A DNA stretch of 46,517 nt from Rhodopirellula sp. (lineage in GTDB: Bacteria > Planctomycetota > Planctomycetia > Pirellulales > Pirellulaceae), in assembly GCA_002698965.1 (NCBI GenBank), contig PAAT01000171.1:1-46517 (forward strand), given 5' to 3'. Made by a program: the position numbers and the translations under genes. Under the pieces are notes generated by a model. The model did no database searches. It saw only the letters and a list, made by a program, of their open reading frames with translations, and was not told where the DNA came from. This document shows, in pieces, positions 18,489 to 28,397 of the stretch (its first letter is position 1; every line of letters starts with the position of its first letter).

Positions 18489-20003
18489 TTAGAAGGCACC
18501 GCCGTTTTCAGTACGACGGGGTGGGAAACGTAGTTGATTACGTTTGTCCTCGGGCTTTAATGATGGTTTCACCAGTGGTTCTGGATTTTCATTGTCGAAT
18601 CCTGATCCGAGACCTGTTGATGACTTCACGTTTTTGTATCCTGCGTAGTTAAGCAGAGTATTAATCGTGATTGACTCAATATTGTAGTCTTTCGCTCGAG
18701 TTTCAAAGCGGTTATAGGTTTGACGGTCCACATTTAGGATCGCATCGGTCTTACCGCGGACAAGATACTGGGTATCTACGGTGATTCCACCTGTGCGAAT
18801 CAGGTTAGCAGCGTCAGTTTCCTGCGTGTTATCGATGGATAGTTCTGCATCGATGACGCCACCCGCCGAGCGAATGATATTTTTGACTCGATCACGGTCG
18901 CTTTTTCCATCACCATCGATGTCAAAGAACCCGATCAAGGCGAAATGAACACTGATACCGCGTTGCCACAATGGTGAGTAGATCTGGTCTCCAAGCAGTA
19001 TTGGATCGTTAATGCTGTCTTCAATAATTCGACATTCTGCAAAGTCACCGTCAATGATCTTCAGAACCTCAATACGTCCTTTAATATCTTCAGGACCCCG
19101 CATAACCCCCAGTTGATTCTCAGGATAAACACTGAAGGTAGTTAGCGGTTTCAGATCATCAGTGCTTCCGATATTGATCCAAACCGTTCCCGATGCTTCA
19201 TTGACTGAAGTGATCTTGCCGTCAGGAATTTCGAATCGCTCGCTCTTGGGGCGGGCTTTAAGCTGAGCGACCAGATTATTTTCAGCCTGATCTTCGAGGC
19301 GTTTTTCAGCATCTGCGATTTGATTGTTACGATTAGTGATTTCCTGATCCTTCGCCGCCAACGCTTGTGTATGCTTTTGCTTCGCGGCATCGATACCTGC
19401 AGAAGCAGCCTGACGGTCAGCGCGGAAAGTTGCCAGATCTTCTACTGCGGTAGTGATATTGGCCTGCGTATCAGTGAACTGCGTAGCTGTATCGGTCCGC
19501 TGGCTGTCGCGCAGAGCAATCATTTGTTTGTTGAGGGCTTCGACCTGCCCCTGTAATTGTTTCTTGTCATTCAGTAACGTTTGGTTGCGATCGGTTAGTG
19601 CTCTGGCAACCGTTACATAATTAACTTCAGCACCGTTGGGTACCAAGCCAGGGTACGATTGTTGGAAAGCTTTGAAAGAGGTTTCTAAATTATCCGCTTT
19701 CGCTTTGATATCTGCCCCAATTTCATTCCGTTTTGGCTCGTCGGAGAGCCATTCATCACGATCGGTATCTTCGGCACCAATAAATGGTTGTACCGTCAGC
19801 GACATGTATCTTTCAGTAGCTGCCACGACCGCACTTTTCTCGGCGGCCTGTTTTAACTTTGCCTGCTCATCAAGGAATGATTGCTGTTCCTGAAAAAGAA
19901 TGGCAACCCAGACAAGTGCACCGATCGATGTCATGACGGATATAATAAATGCAACGGTGATGATAGTACCTTCACCGTTTGATTGTTTTTTTCGTTTGGC
20001 CAT
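18489..20003 (-). CDS. Membrane-anchored coiled-coil protein of unknown function
   Basis: This 504-residue protein has a basic N-terminus, one membrane helix (about residues 14-37) and a long coiled-coil region (about 40-245). A small beta-rich segment follows (about 250-340), which contains ITSVNEASGTVWINIGSTDDL. Next comes a calcium-loop-like stretch DIDGDGKSDRDR (about 360), and a basic, Pro-rich tail. The layout resembles periplasmic or envelope scaffold proteins. I do not recognise a named family. It is a single-gene unit, with a terminator downstream and a 465-bp gap to the divergent polA. Confidence 0.75.
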   Translation of the reverse strand: MAKRKKQSNGEGTIITVAFIISVMTSIGALVWVAILFQEQQSFLDEQAKLKQAAEKSAVVAATERYMSLTVQPFIGAEDTDRDEWLSDEPKRNEIGADIKAKADNLETSFKAFQQSYPGLVPNGAEVNYVTVARALTDRNQTLLNDKKQLQGQVEALNKQMIALRDSQRTDTATQFTDTQANITTAVEDLATFRADRQAASAGIDAAKQKHTQALAAKDQEITNRNNQIADAEKRLEDQAENNLVAQLKARPKSERFEIPDGKITSVNEASGTVWINIGSTDDLKPLTTFSVYPENQLGVMRGPEDIKGRIEVLKIIDGDFAECRIIEDSINDPILLGDQIYSPLWQRGISVHFALIGFFDIDGDGKSDRDRVKNIIRSAGGVIDAELSIDNTQETDAANLIRTGGITVDTQYLVRGKTDAILNVDRQTYNRFETRAKDYNIESITINTLLNYAGYKNVKSSTGLGSGFDNENPEPLVKPSLKPEDKRNQLRFPPRRTENGGAF

Positions 20004-20468
20004 CGTGCTAATAAGCTCCGCGTTAATTCAAAATGGCTGAGTTTTGCCGGTTTGCGTTAACAGATCTGATGTATGAAAAAAGAACGTACGTTTATCAATA
20101 GTTACAACAATACTACTTCATTTTGTATCGTCTTTCTAATAGAAGTTACCTCAACCTGTATACTCAGCCCTAAAATATCAACTAATTGGTATATTCGCTA
20201 AAGTTTAACACCCTCTATTCTTATTGCTGAAAGGGACCTTTGTTCTCCAGAATCTCAAACAGATTCTTTGGTGCTTGTAGGCTGCAATTAGAGTCTATAC
20301 TGCATTGAGAATTAGGTTGCAGGAGCCTCAAAATCATGTGAATGGGTTACAATCAGTAGCATTCGGCAGGTTTCGAGTTTACGACGCCACTGTGAGTAGC
20401 GATCGTAAAGTGGGACAGAGTAATAGATCCCTCACTATATATAGAAGCAAGCACAAAACAGGGGCGTT
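20004..20468. other. Divergent intergenic region before polA
   Basis: No gene is supported here. The small open frame at 20305-20574 overlaps the polA start in another frame and has no coding features. The segment is AT-rich. A TATACT hexamer near 20300 could be a -10 element for polA, but the matching -35 (TTGTAG) would be only 15 nt away. No strong hairpin or repeat was seen. Confidence 0.4.
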
Positions 20469-23336
20469 ATGGGATCTGAAGAGCGACAACAGGAATTGTT
20501 TAGTAGTGCAGAGGATGAAGCGGACACTTCATCGACTCCAAGTGCAAATCAGCCTACTCAGGCTGAAACTGTAGAATCGGTTGCCGAAATAGCTGCAGTG
20601 AACCAGGGACAGGGCAGAGAGTTTCAAACGATTCCCCTGGATGAATCGGTTGTTTATGTCATCGATTCTTATGCCTTGATATACCAACTCTTTTTTGCGT
20701 TGCCACCAATGAGTGGGCCAAGCGGGCAGCCGATAGGAGCGATTCATGGCTATGTCCGGGATATCGTTGAGTTAATCGAAAGTAAATCTCCGACACATGT
20801 GATTGCGGTTTTTGATCCTCCGGGTAAGGTGTTTCGCCATGAGTTCTATCCTGAGTACAAAGCGAATCGGGACCCGATGCCGGACGATTTGCGAAATCAG
20901 ATTCCCAATATAAAGCGAATGCTGGATGCGATGGGGATTGCTCGGTTAGAAGTCCCGAATTTTGAGGCTGACGATGTAATGGCGACGGTTGCTCAGCTAA
21001 TCGATCAGGCCGGTGGTAAGGCCTTTTTGGTAACCAGTGACAAAGACTGTCGCCAGCTCATCAGCGACAACGTGAAGATGTATAACATTCGCAAAGATGT
21101 TCTTTTTGACGCAGAGGATCTGATGCAAACTTGGGGGATTCGTCCGGATCAGGTTGTCGATTTCCAGGCCCTCGTTGGCGACAGCGTTGATAATGTTCCG
21201 GGAGTACAGCAGATTGGGCCGAAGACAGCAACAGCGCTGCTGGCTGAATTCGGAGATTTGGAAGGAGTGCTGGAAAACGCTCATACGGTCAAGGCAAAGA
21301 ACCGGCGTGAAAAACTTATGCATGGTCGGGAAGATGCGATGATGAGTCGCCGTCTGGTGGAATTGGATCGCCATATAGAGATGGAAATTGATTGGAAGTC
21401 GGCACAACTTGGCGGTATAGATCAGGCCGAAGTCGAGAAGCTTTGTGATGAGTTTGGTTTTCGCCGGTTGAAAGATCGCCTACTCAATGCAGATGTAGAA
21501 ACGGCACCCGTCGTTTGGGAATGCGAATATCAATTGGTGGAATCTGTCGGACAGTTGAAGGAAATTCTGAGCAGAATCACTAAGGATGATCTTTTAAGTA
21601 TTGATACTGAGACCACTAGTGTACGTGCGAGCGCCACTGAGTTGGTGGGTTATTCCTTTGCATGGGAAGAAGGAATTGCTTATTACGTTCCGGTGAAGAG
21701 TCGTGAAGAAGACGTTCAACTTGATGCAGATGAAGTTCGTGAAGCGATGCGAGTTGTACTTGAGGATTCGCATATTAAAAAGATCGGTCAGAATTTGAAG
21801 TTTGACATGGTTGTCCTGCGGCAGCATGGTATCCGTATGCAGGGACTTTATTTTGATACGCTAGTCGCTCATTATTTGCTGGAGCCTGGAGTAAGAAATC
21901 ACAAGTTGGATACGTTGTCTCTCAGATATCTGAATCATAAGCCAGTCTCTTTCGAAGAATTGTGCGGCAAAGGTAAGAAACAAATCACGATTGATCAGGC
22001 ACCTCTCGGACAAGTTACGAACTACGCCGCAGAAGATGCGGATGTGGTGCTTCGCTTAGTCGGCATATTAGAAACGATGATCGACGACAAAGGTTTGACG
22101 AGTTTATTGCATGATGTGGAATTGCCGCTCATTGAAGTTTTGGTCGAGATGGAATGCAATGGGATTCACGTTGATACAGAATTGCTAGGTGCGATGAGTG
22201 AACGGTTTACGGTGCGGCTCGCATCGTTGCGAGAATCTATTCATCAGGAAGCCGGCAGTGAGTTCAATATCGACTCTCCCAAGCAACTTAGTAAAGTGCT
22301 GTTTGAAGATCTGGCTTTACCCATCATTAAGAAGACAAAAACTGGTGCAAGTACGGATGCTGAGGTATTGAATCAATTGGCCGCAATGGATGTTGGTGAA
22401 CTTCCTCGGTTAGTACTTGAGTACCGCCAGATCGCCAAACTCAAGAGCACCTATGTGGATGCTTTGCCGGAGTTGGTTAATGAAGAAACATCACGAGTCC
22501 ACTCGGCTTTTAATCAGGACGTGGCGGCAACTGGGCGGTTAAGTAGCGCGGATCCTAATCTGCAGAATATCCCGATTCGCAGTGAAGAAGGTCGCCAGAT
22601 CCGAGAAGCCTTTATTCCTCAGCAGGAAGGCTGGAAGTTACTGGCAGCCGACTATTCTCAAGTGGAACTTAGAGTACTTGCCCACTTTAGTGGTGATGAC
22701 ACATTACAGCAGGCATTTATTGACGATCGAGACATTCATGCCAAAGTGGCGGCTGAAGTGTATGGCGTTGAGTTGGACGAGGTGACCAGAGAAATGCGTA
22801 GTAATGCCAAGGCGGTAAATTTTGGTGTTATTTATGGACAGTCGGCATTTGGGTTAGCCAAGAGTTTAGGGATCTCCAAAGCTGAAGCCGCTGACTTTAT
22901 TGATACTTATTTCGCGCAGTATCCAGGTATCGAAAAATTCATGCTCGATACTCTGGCGTTGGCTCATCAGGAGCGGTCGGTTGGTACGATTCTTGGACGC
23001 AGGCGGCCTGTCAGTGATGTGCGTAACCCGGATACTTTGAAAGACAAGCGTCAACGAAACTTGTCAGAGCGGATTGCTATTAACACGGTGATTCAGGGAT
23101 CAGCAGCAGATATTATCAAAATCGCGATGATCGAAGTACTCGCTCGACTGGAAGAAGGGGATTTTGAAGCCCGGTTATTGTTGCAAATCCATGACGAATT
23201 AGTCTTTGAAGCACCTGATGCCGAGCTTGAAAGACTTGAAAAAATGGTACGCGAAGAAATGGCCGGAGCGGCTGATCTTTCCGTTCCTCTCAAAGTTGAT
23301 ATCAGCACTGGAGCAACCTGGGCAGAATGTAAATAA
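20469..23336 (+). CDS. polA: DNA polymerase I, with proofreading domain and extended N-terminus
   Basis: Pol I fills gaps and removes RNA primers. The 955 residues comprise an acidic N-terminal extension (about 1-60) absent from standard enzymes, and a 5'-3' exonuclease domain (about 62-340, with FEADDVMA and GDSVDNVPGV). A 3'-5' exonuclease follows with its acidic residues intact (IDTET at about 377, AAEDAD). The polymerase domain has motif A DYSQVELRVL (about 727), motif B KAVNFGVIYG (about 780) and motif C IHDELVFE (about 906). The proofreading site is intact, unlike in several lineages. AGGGG lies 5 nt before the ATG. Confidence 0.97.
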   Translation: MGSEERQQELFSSAEDEADTSSTPSANQPTQAETVESVAEIAAVNQGQGREFQTIPLDESVVYVIDSYALIYQLFFALPPMSGPSGQPIGAIHGYVRDIVELIESKSPTHVIAVFDPPGKVFRHEFYPEYKANRDPMPDDLRNQIPNIKRMLDAMGIARLEVPNFEADDVMATVAQLIDQAGGKAFLVTSDKDCRQLISDNVKMYNIRKDVLFDAEDLMQTWGIRPDQVVDFQALVGDSVDNVPGVQQIGPKTATALLAEFGDLEGVLENAHTVKAKNRREKLMHGREDAMMSRRLVELDRHIEMEIDWKSAQLGGIDQAEVEKLCDEFGFRRLKDRLLNADVETAPVVWECEYQLVESVGQLKEILSRITKDDLLSIDTETTSVRASATELVGYSFAWEEGIAYYVPVKSREEDVQLDADEVREAMRVVLEDSHIKKIGQNLKFDMVVLRQHGIRMQGLYFDTLVAHYLLEPGVRNHKLDTLSLRYLNHKPVSFEELCGKGKKQITIDQAPLGQVTNYAAEDADVVLRLVGILETMIDDKGLTSLLHDVELPLIEVLVEMECNGIHVDTELLGAMSERFTVRLASLRESIHQEAGSEFNIDSPKQLSKVLFEDLALPIIKKTKTGASTDAEVLNQLAAMDVGELPRLVLEYRQIAKLKSTYVDALPELVNEETSRVHSAFNQDVAATGRLSSADPNLQNIPIRSEEGRQIREAFIPQQEGWKLLAADYSQVELRVLAHFSGDDTLQQAFIDDRDIHAKVAAEVYGVELDEVTREMRSNAKAVNFGVIYGQSAFGLAKSLGISKAEAADFIDTYFAQYPGIEKFMLDTLALAHQERSVGTILGRRRPVSDVRNPDTLKDKRQRNLSERIAINTVIQGSAADIIKIAMIEVLARLEEGDFEARLLLQIHDELVFEAPDAELERLEKMVREEMAGAADLSVPLKVDISTGATWAECK

Positions 23337-23656
23337 AAATCGAAATACCCAAATTTCGGTAATTGGATACATCCCAAATCTGTGCCTATAATGCACCTAT
23401 ACCTCCAAATAGGGGAGTCATACTCCGCTTTTTGGGGGCTCACCTTATTATCTTTTCTTATTACATCAAAAGCCTAAACACCCCCGTTTATCGCGATTGA
23501 TGATTATTCCTCCCTACTACTTTTCCTTTCCTGTTTGATACTGGAGCGGCTTTTCATTGGTCTAGTTTCTATTGTCCACCGTAGCTTTGGCGGCGGAGGT
23601 CTTTACACGCTTGTGGGTTACTAGGCGAATGCTAAAGTGCTTGATTTCAATCCTCT
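23337..23656. other. Intergenic leader between polA and coaE
   Basis: No gene is supported in these 320 bp. A 6-bp inverted repeat (CGAAAT 23341-23346, ATTTCG 23353-23358) follows the polA stop but lacks a T-run, so it is at best a weak terminator. A candidate promoter lies at 23363-23392. Downstream a short GGAG/CTCC hairpin is nested in a CCAAA/TTTGG pairing near 23406-23438. The rest shows nothing recognisable. Confidence 0.4.
23363..23392 (+). promoter_or_regulatory. Candidate promoter for the coaE-rho-ribH-nusB run
   Basis: TTGGAT (23363-23368) and a perfect TATAAT (23387-23392) are separated by 18 nt. The -35 matches the consensus in three of six positions. If used, it gives a leader of about 250 nt before coaE. 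Confidence 0.4.
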
Positions 23657-24286
23657 ATGATAAAGCAGACAGTTATTTGCGGCATTTGCGGCGGAATTGG
23701 CAGCGGCAAGACTTACATAGCCCAGCAATTCCAGTTGTTTGGTGCTGCGGTGTTTAATGCTGATCACGTTGGTCATCGTGTGTTACTACATGACGATGTG
23801 AAGGCATGTTTAGTAGAACGATGGGGCAATGCTATCTTAGATGAGGCATCCGAAATTGACCGTTCTAAAGTGGCGGCTTTGGTGTTTGCTCAGACAACTC
23901 AGGCGCAAAGAGATAGAGAATTTCTGCAGGCGGTAACCCATCCTTTGATTGAGCAGGAATTAGAAGCGTTTATTGCTAACTCTGACTCTGAGGTTGTCAT
24001 CATAGATGCTGCGTTGTTGCTCGAAACGGGTTGGCAATCGGTTTGTCATCAGATCATTTTTGTCGATGCGTTAGCTCACGTAAGGTTGAACCGTTGCCAA
24101 CAACGAGGGTGGGCCGAAGATCAGTTTCGTTCTCGCGAGGCTGCCCAGTGGAGTCTTGAGCAAAAGCGAAGCCGAGCAGATTTTGTCATTGACAATAATG
24201 GTGATGTGAAGCGTACGACCGAAATGATTGGAAAAGTTTGGCAGGCCTTGTCCACGTCAGGTTCATTAGCTAGAGAGCAGGTGTGA
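23657..24286 (+). CDS. coaE: Dephospho-CoA kinase
   Basis: CoaE phosphorylates dephospho-CoA in the last step of CoA synthesis. The 209-residue protein has the P-loop GGIGSGKT (12-19), the ADHVGH segment that follows, and the conserved HPLI and DAALLLE motifs, all typical. No clear ribosome binding site precedes the ATG. It overlaps or abuts rho, which begins at or just after its stop. Confidence 0.94.
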   Translation: MIKQTVICGICGGIGSGKTYIAQQFQLFGAAVFNADHVGHRVLLHDDVKACLVERWGNAILDEASEIDRSKVAALVFAQTTQAQRDREFLQAVTHPLIEQELEAFIANSDSEVVIIDAALLLETGWQSVCHQIIFVDALAHVRLNRCQQRGWAEDQFRSREAAQWSLEQKRSRADFVIDNNGDVKRTTEMIGKVWQALSTSGSLAREQV

Positions 24287-24288
24287 AG

Positions 24289-25845
24289 ATGAGTGATCAG
24301 CAACCTGATACCGATCGCCGATCGCAGGATCAGAACTCCTCGTCGTCCGGAAACCGTGTCGACCGCCGAGGTCCGTTGAACCGTGCTTTGATTCTCGAAA
24401 AGAAATCCGCTCGCAATGAATCTTCGGCAGAGCGTGACTTTAAAGATAACGATGGCGAATATATTAACCGCCAGAGTACGCATGACCCTTTATCTATAGC
24501 CGAGAAGGTCACTCGGGAACTACAGCGGGGTGAAAAGCTAAGTGAGCAGATTGTTCACTCAACTGAGGAACAAGCAGATTTAGGACAACTTCAGAGAATG
24601 AGTATGCCTGAGTTGCTTGTGGAAGCAGAAAAAGTAGGTATTGAGGATGCTACAGGGCTAAAGCGTCAGGAATTGATCTTTTTGATTCTCAAGCGACTGG
24701 TCAAAACCAGTGGCTTAATGTTTGGAGTCGGTACGCTCGAAATCCTTCCCGATGGATTTGGGTTTTTGCGAAGTCCCGACTATCACTATTTATCTTGTCC
24801 CGATGATATCTATGTGTCACCGAGTCAGATCCGACGTTTTAATTTGCAAACAGGGGTGACGGTTGCGGGGCAGATCCGACCTCCAAAAGAGAACGAACGT
24901 TACTTCGCTTTGTTGCGGGTTGAATCGGTTAATAATCAAGATCCGTCCGATAATGTAAATCGTGTACACTTCGATGACTTAACTCCTCTTCATCCGTCGA
25001 AGCGAATGATGCTTGAGCACGATCCTCGGGAACATTCGACCAGAGTGGTTGATATGGTGACACCGATTGGTTTTGGGCAGCGAGGGTTGATCGTCAGTCC
25101 ACCGCGTACAGGTAAGACAGTTTTGCTGCAACAAATGGCCCGTGCGGTATTAAAGAATTTCCCTCAGGCTTATGTCATTATGTTGTTGATTGACGAGCGT
25201 CCAGAAGAAGTGACTGATATGGAACGTGAAGTCCGTGGTGAGAATTGTGAAGTCATTAGTTCGACATTTGATGAACCCGCCTCCCGACACGTTCAGGTTT
25301 CTGAAATGGTCATTGAAAAGGCTAAGCGGATGGTCGAATGTGGTCGAGATGTAATTATCTTTCTCGATTCAATTACGCGTCTGGCAAGAGCCTGGAATTC
25401 GGAGTGTCCTGCCTCGGGTAAAGTGCTTACCGGTGGCATTGATGCTAATGCACTTCAGTACCCCAAGCGATTTTTTGGCTCTGCTCGGAGTGTTGAAGAA
25501 GGAGGTTCATTAACGATTCTCGCAACGGCATTAGTTGATACCGGTAGTCGGATGGATGACGTAATTTTTGAGGAGTTCAAAGGGACAGGGAATTTGGAAA
25601 TTGTGCTTAGTCGAAAGATTATGGAGAAACGGATTTTTCCAACGATTGATATTAATGCGAGTGGAACAAGACGCGAAGAAATATTGCTTGATCCTGAAGA
25701 ACATCGTCGAATTTCGCTTACCAGACGCGTTCTCGCTGATCTGGATTCCGCAGAGGCGATGGAATTGTTGATAAGAAAAGTCGCCGCCTCGAATTCCAAC
25801 GCAGAATTCCTGATGAGTATTAACCCTGAAGAATCTCAGGCATAG
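24289..25845 (+). CDS. rho: Transcription termination factor Rho with extended N-terminus
   Basis: Rho is the RNA-dependent hexameric ATPase that ends transcription. The protein has about 518 residues against 419 in E. coli. The extra length is a charged, probably disordered stretch (about 1-95) before the Rho-N segment [21 protein letters not shown]. The RNA-binding cold-shock-like domain contains [19 protein letters not shown]. Walker A is SPPRTGKT (about 269), followed by [14 protein letters not shown] and [13 protein letters not shown] choose the ATG at 24289 over the GTG at 24283 because a purine-rich GAGCAGG lies at usable distance. It is coupled to coaE. Confidence 0.95.
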   Translation: MSDQQPDTDRRSQDQNSSSSGNRVDRRGPLNRALILEKKSARNESSAERDFKDNDGEYINRQSTHDPLSIAEKVTRELQRGEKLSEQIVHSTEEQADLGQLQRMSMPELLVEAEKVGIEDATGLKRQELIFLILKRLVKTSGLMFGVGTLEILPDGFGFLRSPDYHYLSCPDDIYVSPSQIRRFNLQTGVTVAGQIRPPKENERYFALLRVESVNNQDPSDNVNRVHFDDLTPLHPSKRMMLEHDPREHSTRVVDMVTPIGFGQRGLIVSPPRTGKTVLLQQMARAVLKNFPQAYVIMLLIDERPEEVTDMEREVRGENCEVISSTFDEPASRHVQVSEMVIEKAKRMVECGRDVIIFLDSITRLARAWNSECPASGKVLTGGIDANALQYPKRFFGSARSVEEGGSLTILATALVDTGSRMDDVIFEEFKGTGNLEIVLSRKIMEKRIFPTIDINASGTRREEILLDPEEHRRISLTRRVLADLDSAEAMELLIRKVAASNSNAEFLMSINPEESQA

Positions 25846-25886
25846 CGATAACAACCAGAGATTCAGCTAATTGTAGGAGTGGTGCA

Positions 25887-26369
25887 ATGCCACAGACTTT
25901 TGAGAGTAAAACAGACAATGTCGATGGTAAATATGCCATTATTGTTTCGCGCTATAATGAGAATATTACCCGCCGATTACACGACGGTGCCATTGCGACA
26001 TTAGTAGATGCCGGGATCAGGGAAGATGCTATAAACGTAGCCTGGGTGCCAGGTGCCTGGGAATTGCCAATTGTTGCGAAACAGTTTTTAGCTTCGCGGC
26101 AATATGCAGGTGTGATTTGCTTGGGAGCTGTTATCAAGGGGGAGACGACCCATGACTTATATATTAATACACAAGTTAGCAACAGCTTGGGCAATCTGAG
26201 CTTGGAGTATGAACTTCCGATAGGCTTTGGGTTGCTAACCTGTCAATCGATGGAACAGGCGATGAACCGTGCTGGTGGTACGGTGGGCAATAAGGGCGAA
26301 GAAGCAGCTAAAGCCATGTTGGAAACCTTAAGTGTCATGCGGCAGGTTGCCGAGGCAAATAACGGGTAA
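25887..26369 (+). CDS. ribH: 6,7-dimethyl-8-ribityllumazine synthase
   Basis: RibH makes the direct precursor of riboflavin. The 160-residue protein has the substrate-binding phrases PGAWELP (55-61) and GAVIKGETTHD (80-90, with the conserved His89), then IGFGLLTCQSMEQAMNRAG and GNKGEEAA. The length is typical. AGGAG lies 9 nt before the ATG. It is placed between rho and nusB, as ribH-nusB pairs often are. Confidence 0.95.
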   Translation: MPQTFESKTDNVDGKYAIIVSRYNENITRRLHDGAIATLVDAGIREDAINVAWVPGAWELPIVAKQFLASRQYAGVICLGAVIKGETTHDLYINTQVSNSLGNLSLEYELPIGFGLLTCQSMEQAMNRAGGTVGNKGEEAAKAMLETLSVMRQVAEANNG

Positions 26370-26413
26370 TCACACGCATTAATCTCGCGCTCTGGCGAAA
26401 AAGGAATAGAGGC

Positions 26414-26860
26414 ATGTTTGAGCATGATGAAGATAACGAGCCATTGAGCGGTCGTAGCCTAGCTCGGGAAATTGTTGTTCAGGTTCTTTTTGAAGATGAC
26501 TTGAACCCGGATGGTGATCCCGGGTTGGCAGATCAGTTTGTAGCCGAACGCCTGCAGGGGGCATCTGCCGGATTAGCAGGATTTACGAAAGAGATGATTG
26601 GTGAACTGCGTCAGTCTAAATCTCTTGTGGACTCTATTCTGGAAGAGAGCTCTGAAAATTGGTCGTTATCCCGAATGGCACCGACCGATAGAAATATTCT
26701 ACGTCTGGGAGTTTACGAATTGACCCAGACAGATACGCCGGGACAGGTTGTTATTCACGAAGCGGTGGAACTGGCGAAACGTTTTGGTACCGAGGATTCA
26801 CCACGATTTGTAAACGGTGTGTTGGATCGTATCTTTGGTGGGGATAGCAGCGGTAATTAG
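26414..26860 (+). CDS. nusB: Transcription antitermination factor NusB
   Basis: NusB, with NusE (S10), takes part in rRNA antitermination. The 148-residue all-helical protein has the N-terminal SLAREIVVQVLFE and the C-terminal TDRNILRLGVYEL, VVIHEAVELAKRFG and RFVNGVLDRI signatures. GAGGC lies just upstream of the ATG. The stop codon overlaps that of the convergent ftsY by two bases, so the two transcripts would overlap at their 3' ends. Confidence 0.93.
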   Translation: MFEHDEDNEPLSGRSLAREIVVQVLFEDDLNPDGDPGLADQFVAERLQGASAGLAGFTKEMIGELRQSKSLVDSILEESSENWSLSRMAPTDRNILRLGVYELTQTDTPGQVVIHEAVELAKRFGTEDSPRFVNGVLDRIFGGDSSGN

Positions 26861-27915
26861 CTGATAACCTCCTGTTCGATTAATCCACTGACGAAGGCAT
26901 CTGCGTCGAATTGGGCCAGGTCTTCGGCCTGTTCACCCTGACCGACAAAAAGAACAGGGATTTCGAATTCCTGCCGAATTGGTAGGATCACGCCCCCTTT
27001 AGCTGTTCCGTCAAGTTTACTGAGGATGATCCCGGTGCAGTTGGCAGCTTCGGAGAACCCTTTAGCCTGGCTAACTCCGTTTTGTCCGGCCGTTGCATCG
27101 AGGACGAGGAAGACTTCATGAGGAGCATCTGGTATCTGCTTACTCATCACCCGGAATATCTTCTCCAGCTGTTTCATGAGGTTGGTTTGAGTCTGTAAAC
27201 GACCTGCCGTGTCGACGATACAGACATCAGCATTCTGTTCGATCGCTGTTGCGACGGTGCGGTGCGCGACGCTGGCTGGGTCTGTGTTAGCTTCCCCGGT
27301 AACGATTTCTGCACCAAGTCGTTCAGACCAAATAATGAGTTGTTCAACGGCAGCAGCACGGAAAGTATCCGCCGCCCCAAGAACGACTTTTTTCCCCTGA
27401 TTTTGAAAGTAATTAGTGAGCTTGGCAATCGAAGTAGTTTTCCCGGACCCGTTTACGCCAACAACAAGTATGACTGTCGGACCGGACTCGGCATAGCGAA
27501 CTGGTTGGATAGGTTGAGCGAGGATCGTTTTTAGGTGACTGCGAATTTCTTCGAGAGCCTGCTCAAATTGAATGACTCGCCCGGAAAACTTTTGCTCGAT
27601 ATTGTCGCGGATTTCAGCGGACGGTTTCGCTCCCATGTCAGTTTTCACAAGTATGGCAAAGAGTCGGTTGAGGAATTCCTCGTCGACAAGCTGCCCTTCG
27701 GATTTGAAAATATCCCGTATGTCGGTGTGTAAAACGTCGCGGGTTTTTTTGAGCCCCTTCCGAACTCGACTCCATAGAGAACCAGCTGCGGAATTATCAA
27801 CAGGCGTGTTGGCTGCGACAGCCTCAATCGAAGCTTCATCCCCGTTGGGATGAGCGTTTGATCCACTGTCTTTTGGCTGCTGCTCTTCTTTCTTCGATTT
27901 CTTGAAGAATGCCAT
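26857..27915 (-). CDS. ftsY: Signal recognition particle receptor FtsY
   Basis: FtsY is the membrane-associated GTPase that receives ribosome-SRP complexes. The 352-residue protein has a short acidic/charged A region (about 1-45), the NG-domain four-helix bundle, and the GTPase motifs GVNGSGKT (153-160), DTAGR (235-239) and SKLDG (299-303). Its A region is much shorter than in E. coli. It is convergent with nusB. Confidence 0.96.
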   Translation of the reverse strand: MAFFKKSKKEEQQPKDSGSNAHPNGDEASIEAVAANTPVDNSAAGSLWSRVRKGLKKTRDVLHTDIRDIFKSEGQLVDEEFLNRLFAILVKTDMGAKPSAEIRDNIEQKFSGRVIQFEQALEEIRSHLKTILAQPIQPVRYAESGPTVILVVGVNGSGKTTSIAKLTNYFQNQGKKVVLGAADTFRAAAVEQLIIWSERLGAEIVTGEANTDPASVAHRTVATAIEQNADVCIVDTAGRLQTQTNLMKQLEKIFRVMSKQIPDAPHEVFLVLDATAGQNGVSQAKGFSEAANCTGIILSKLDGTAKGGVILPIRQEFEIPVLFVGQGEQAEDLAQFDADAFVSGLIEQEVIS

Positions 27916-28397
27916 CGGAGTTTTTCTCGGTCTAAAGTTACTGATGAGTAAACGTTTTCAAAATAGGCTGCTGATTGTCAGTATATCACTATCAATCATC
28001 CGGCAAAGGTAGGGGGGGTAACCGATGGACTACCTTAAAATATGGATTGCGATGCATAAGTGGTGATTAATGAATTAAGTAAATTAGCCCGCAAAGTTTA
28101 CCCTGCTTATCCAGATTTACCTAATTTGTGTGTCTTGGTTGAACTAATCCGCAAAGGTTATCGCAATAAGCGGAATAATTGTCATTTCACTCACAAAGTT
28201 GGTTAATTGTTCTTAATTATTCTTCGCCAAAGCTCCGAAAACATGGTTGTGTAGCAAAAAGTACATTTTGCCTGTTTGTATTTATGGATGAATACCAGGT
28301 AATAGTTGTGGGAAATTTAAGGCTTTGATTTGTTCTCTGAGCAAGTGAGGCGGGCCAAGTATTTCCTAGATACAAGTTTTATGGAGGATATTGGGAA
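27916..28397. other. Intergenic region between ftsY and the first porin, with repeated GCAAAG motifs
   Basis: No gene is supported in these 482 bp. A short motif recurs: CCGCAAAGTTTA at 28089-28100 and CCGCAAAGGTTA at 28149-28160, exactly 60 bp apart. Looser copies occur at 28000-28010 (CCGGCAAAGGT), near 28193 (CACAAAGTT) and near 28226 (CGCCAAAGC). They could be binding sites for a regulator of the porin gene. A run of seven G residues lies near 28012-28018. No clear -35/-10 pair was found. Confidence 0.4.

Noticed and set aside
23341..23358. Inverted repeat after polA as terminator
   Set aside because: A 6-bp AT-rich stem without a following T-run is too weak to call.
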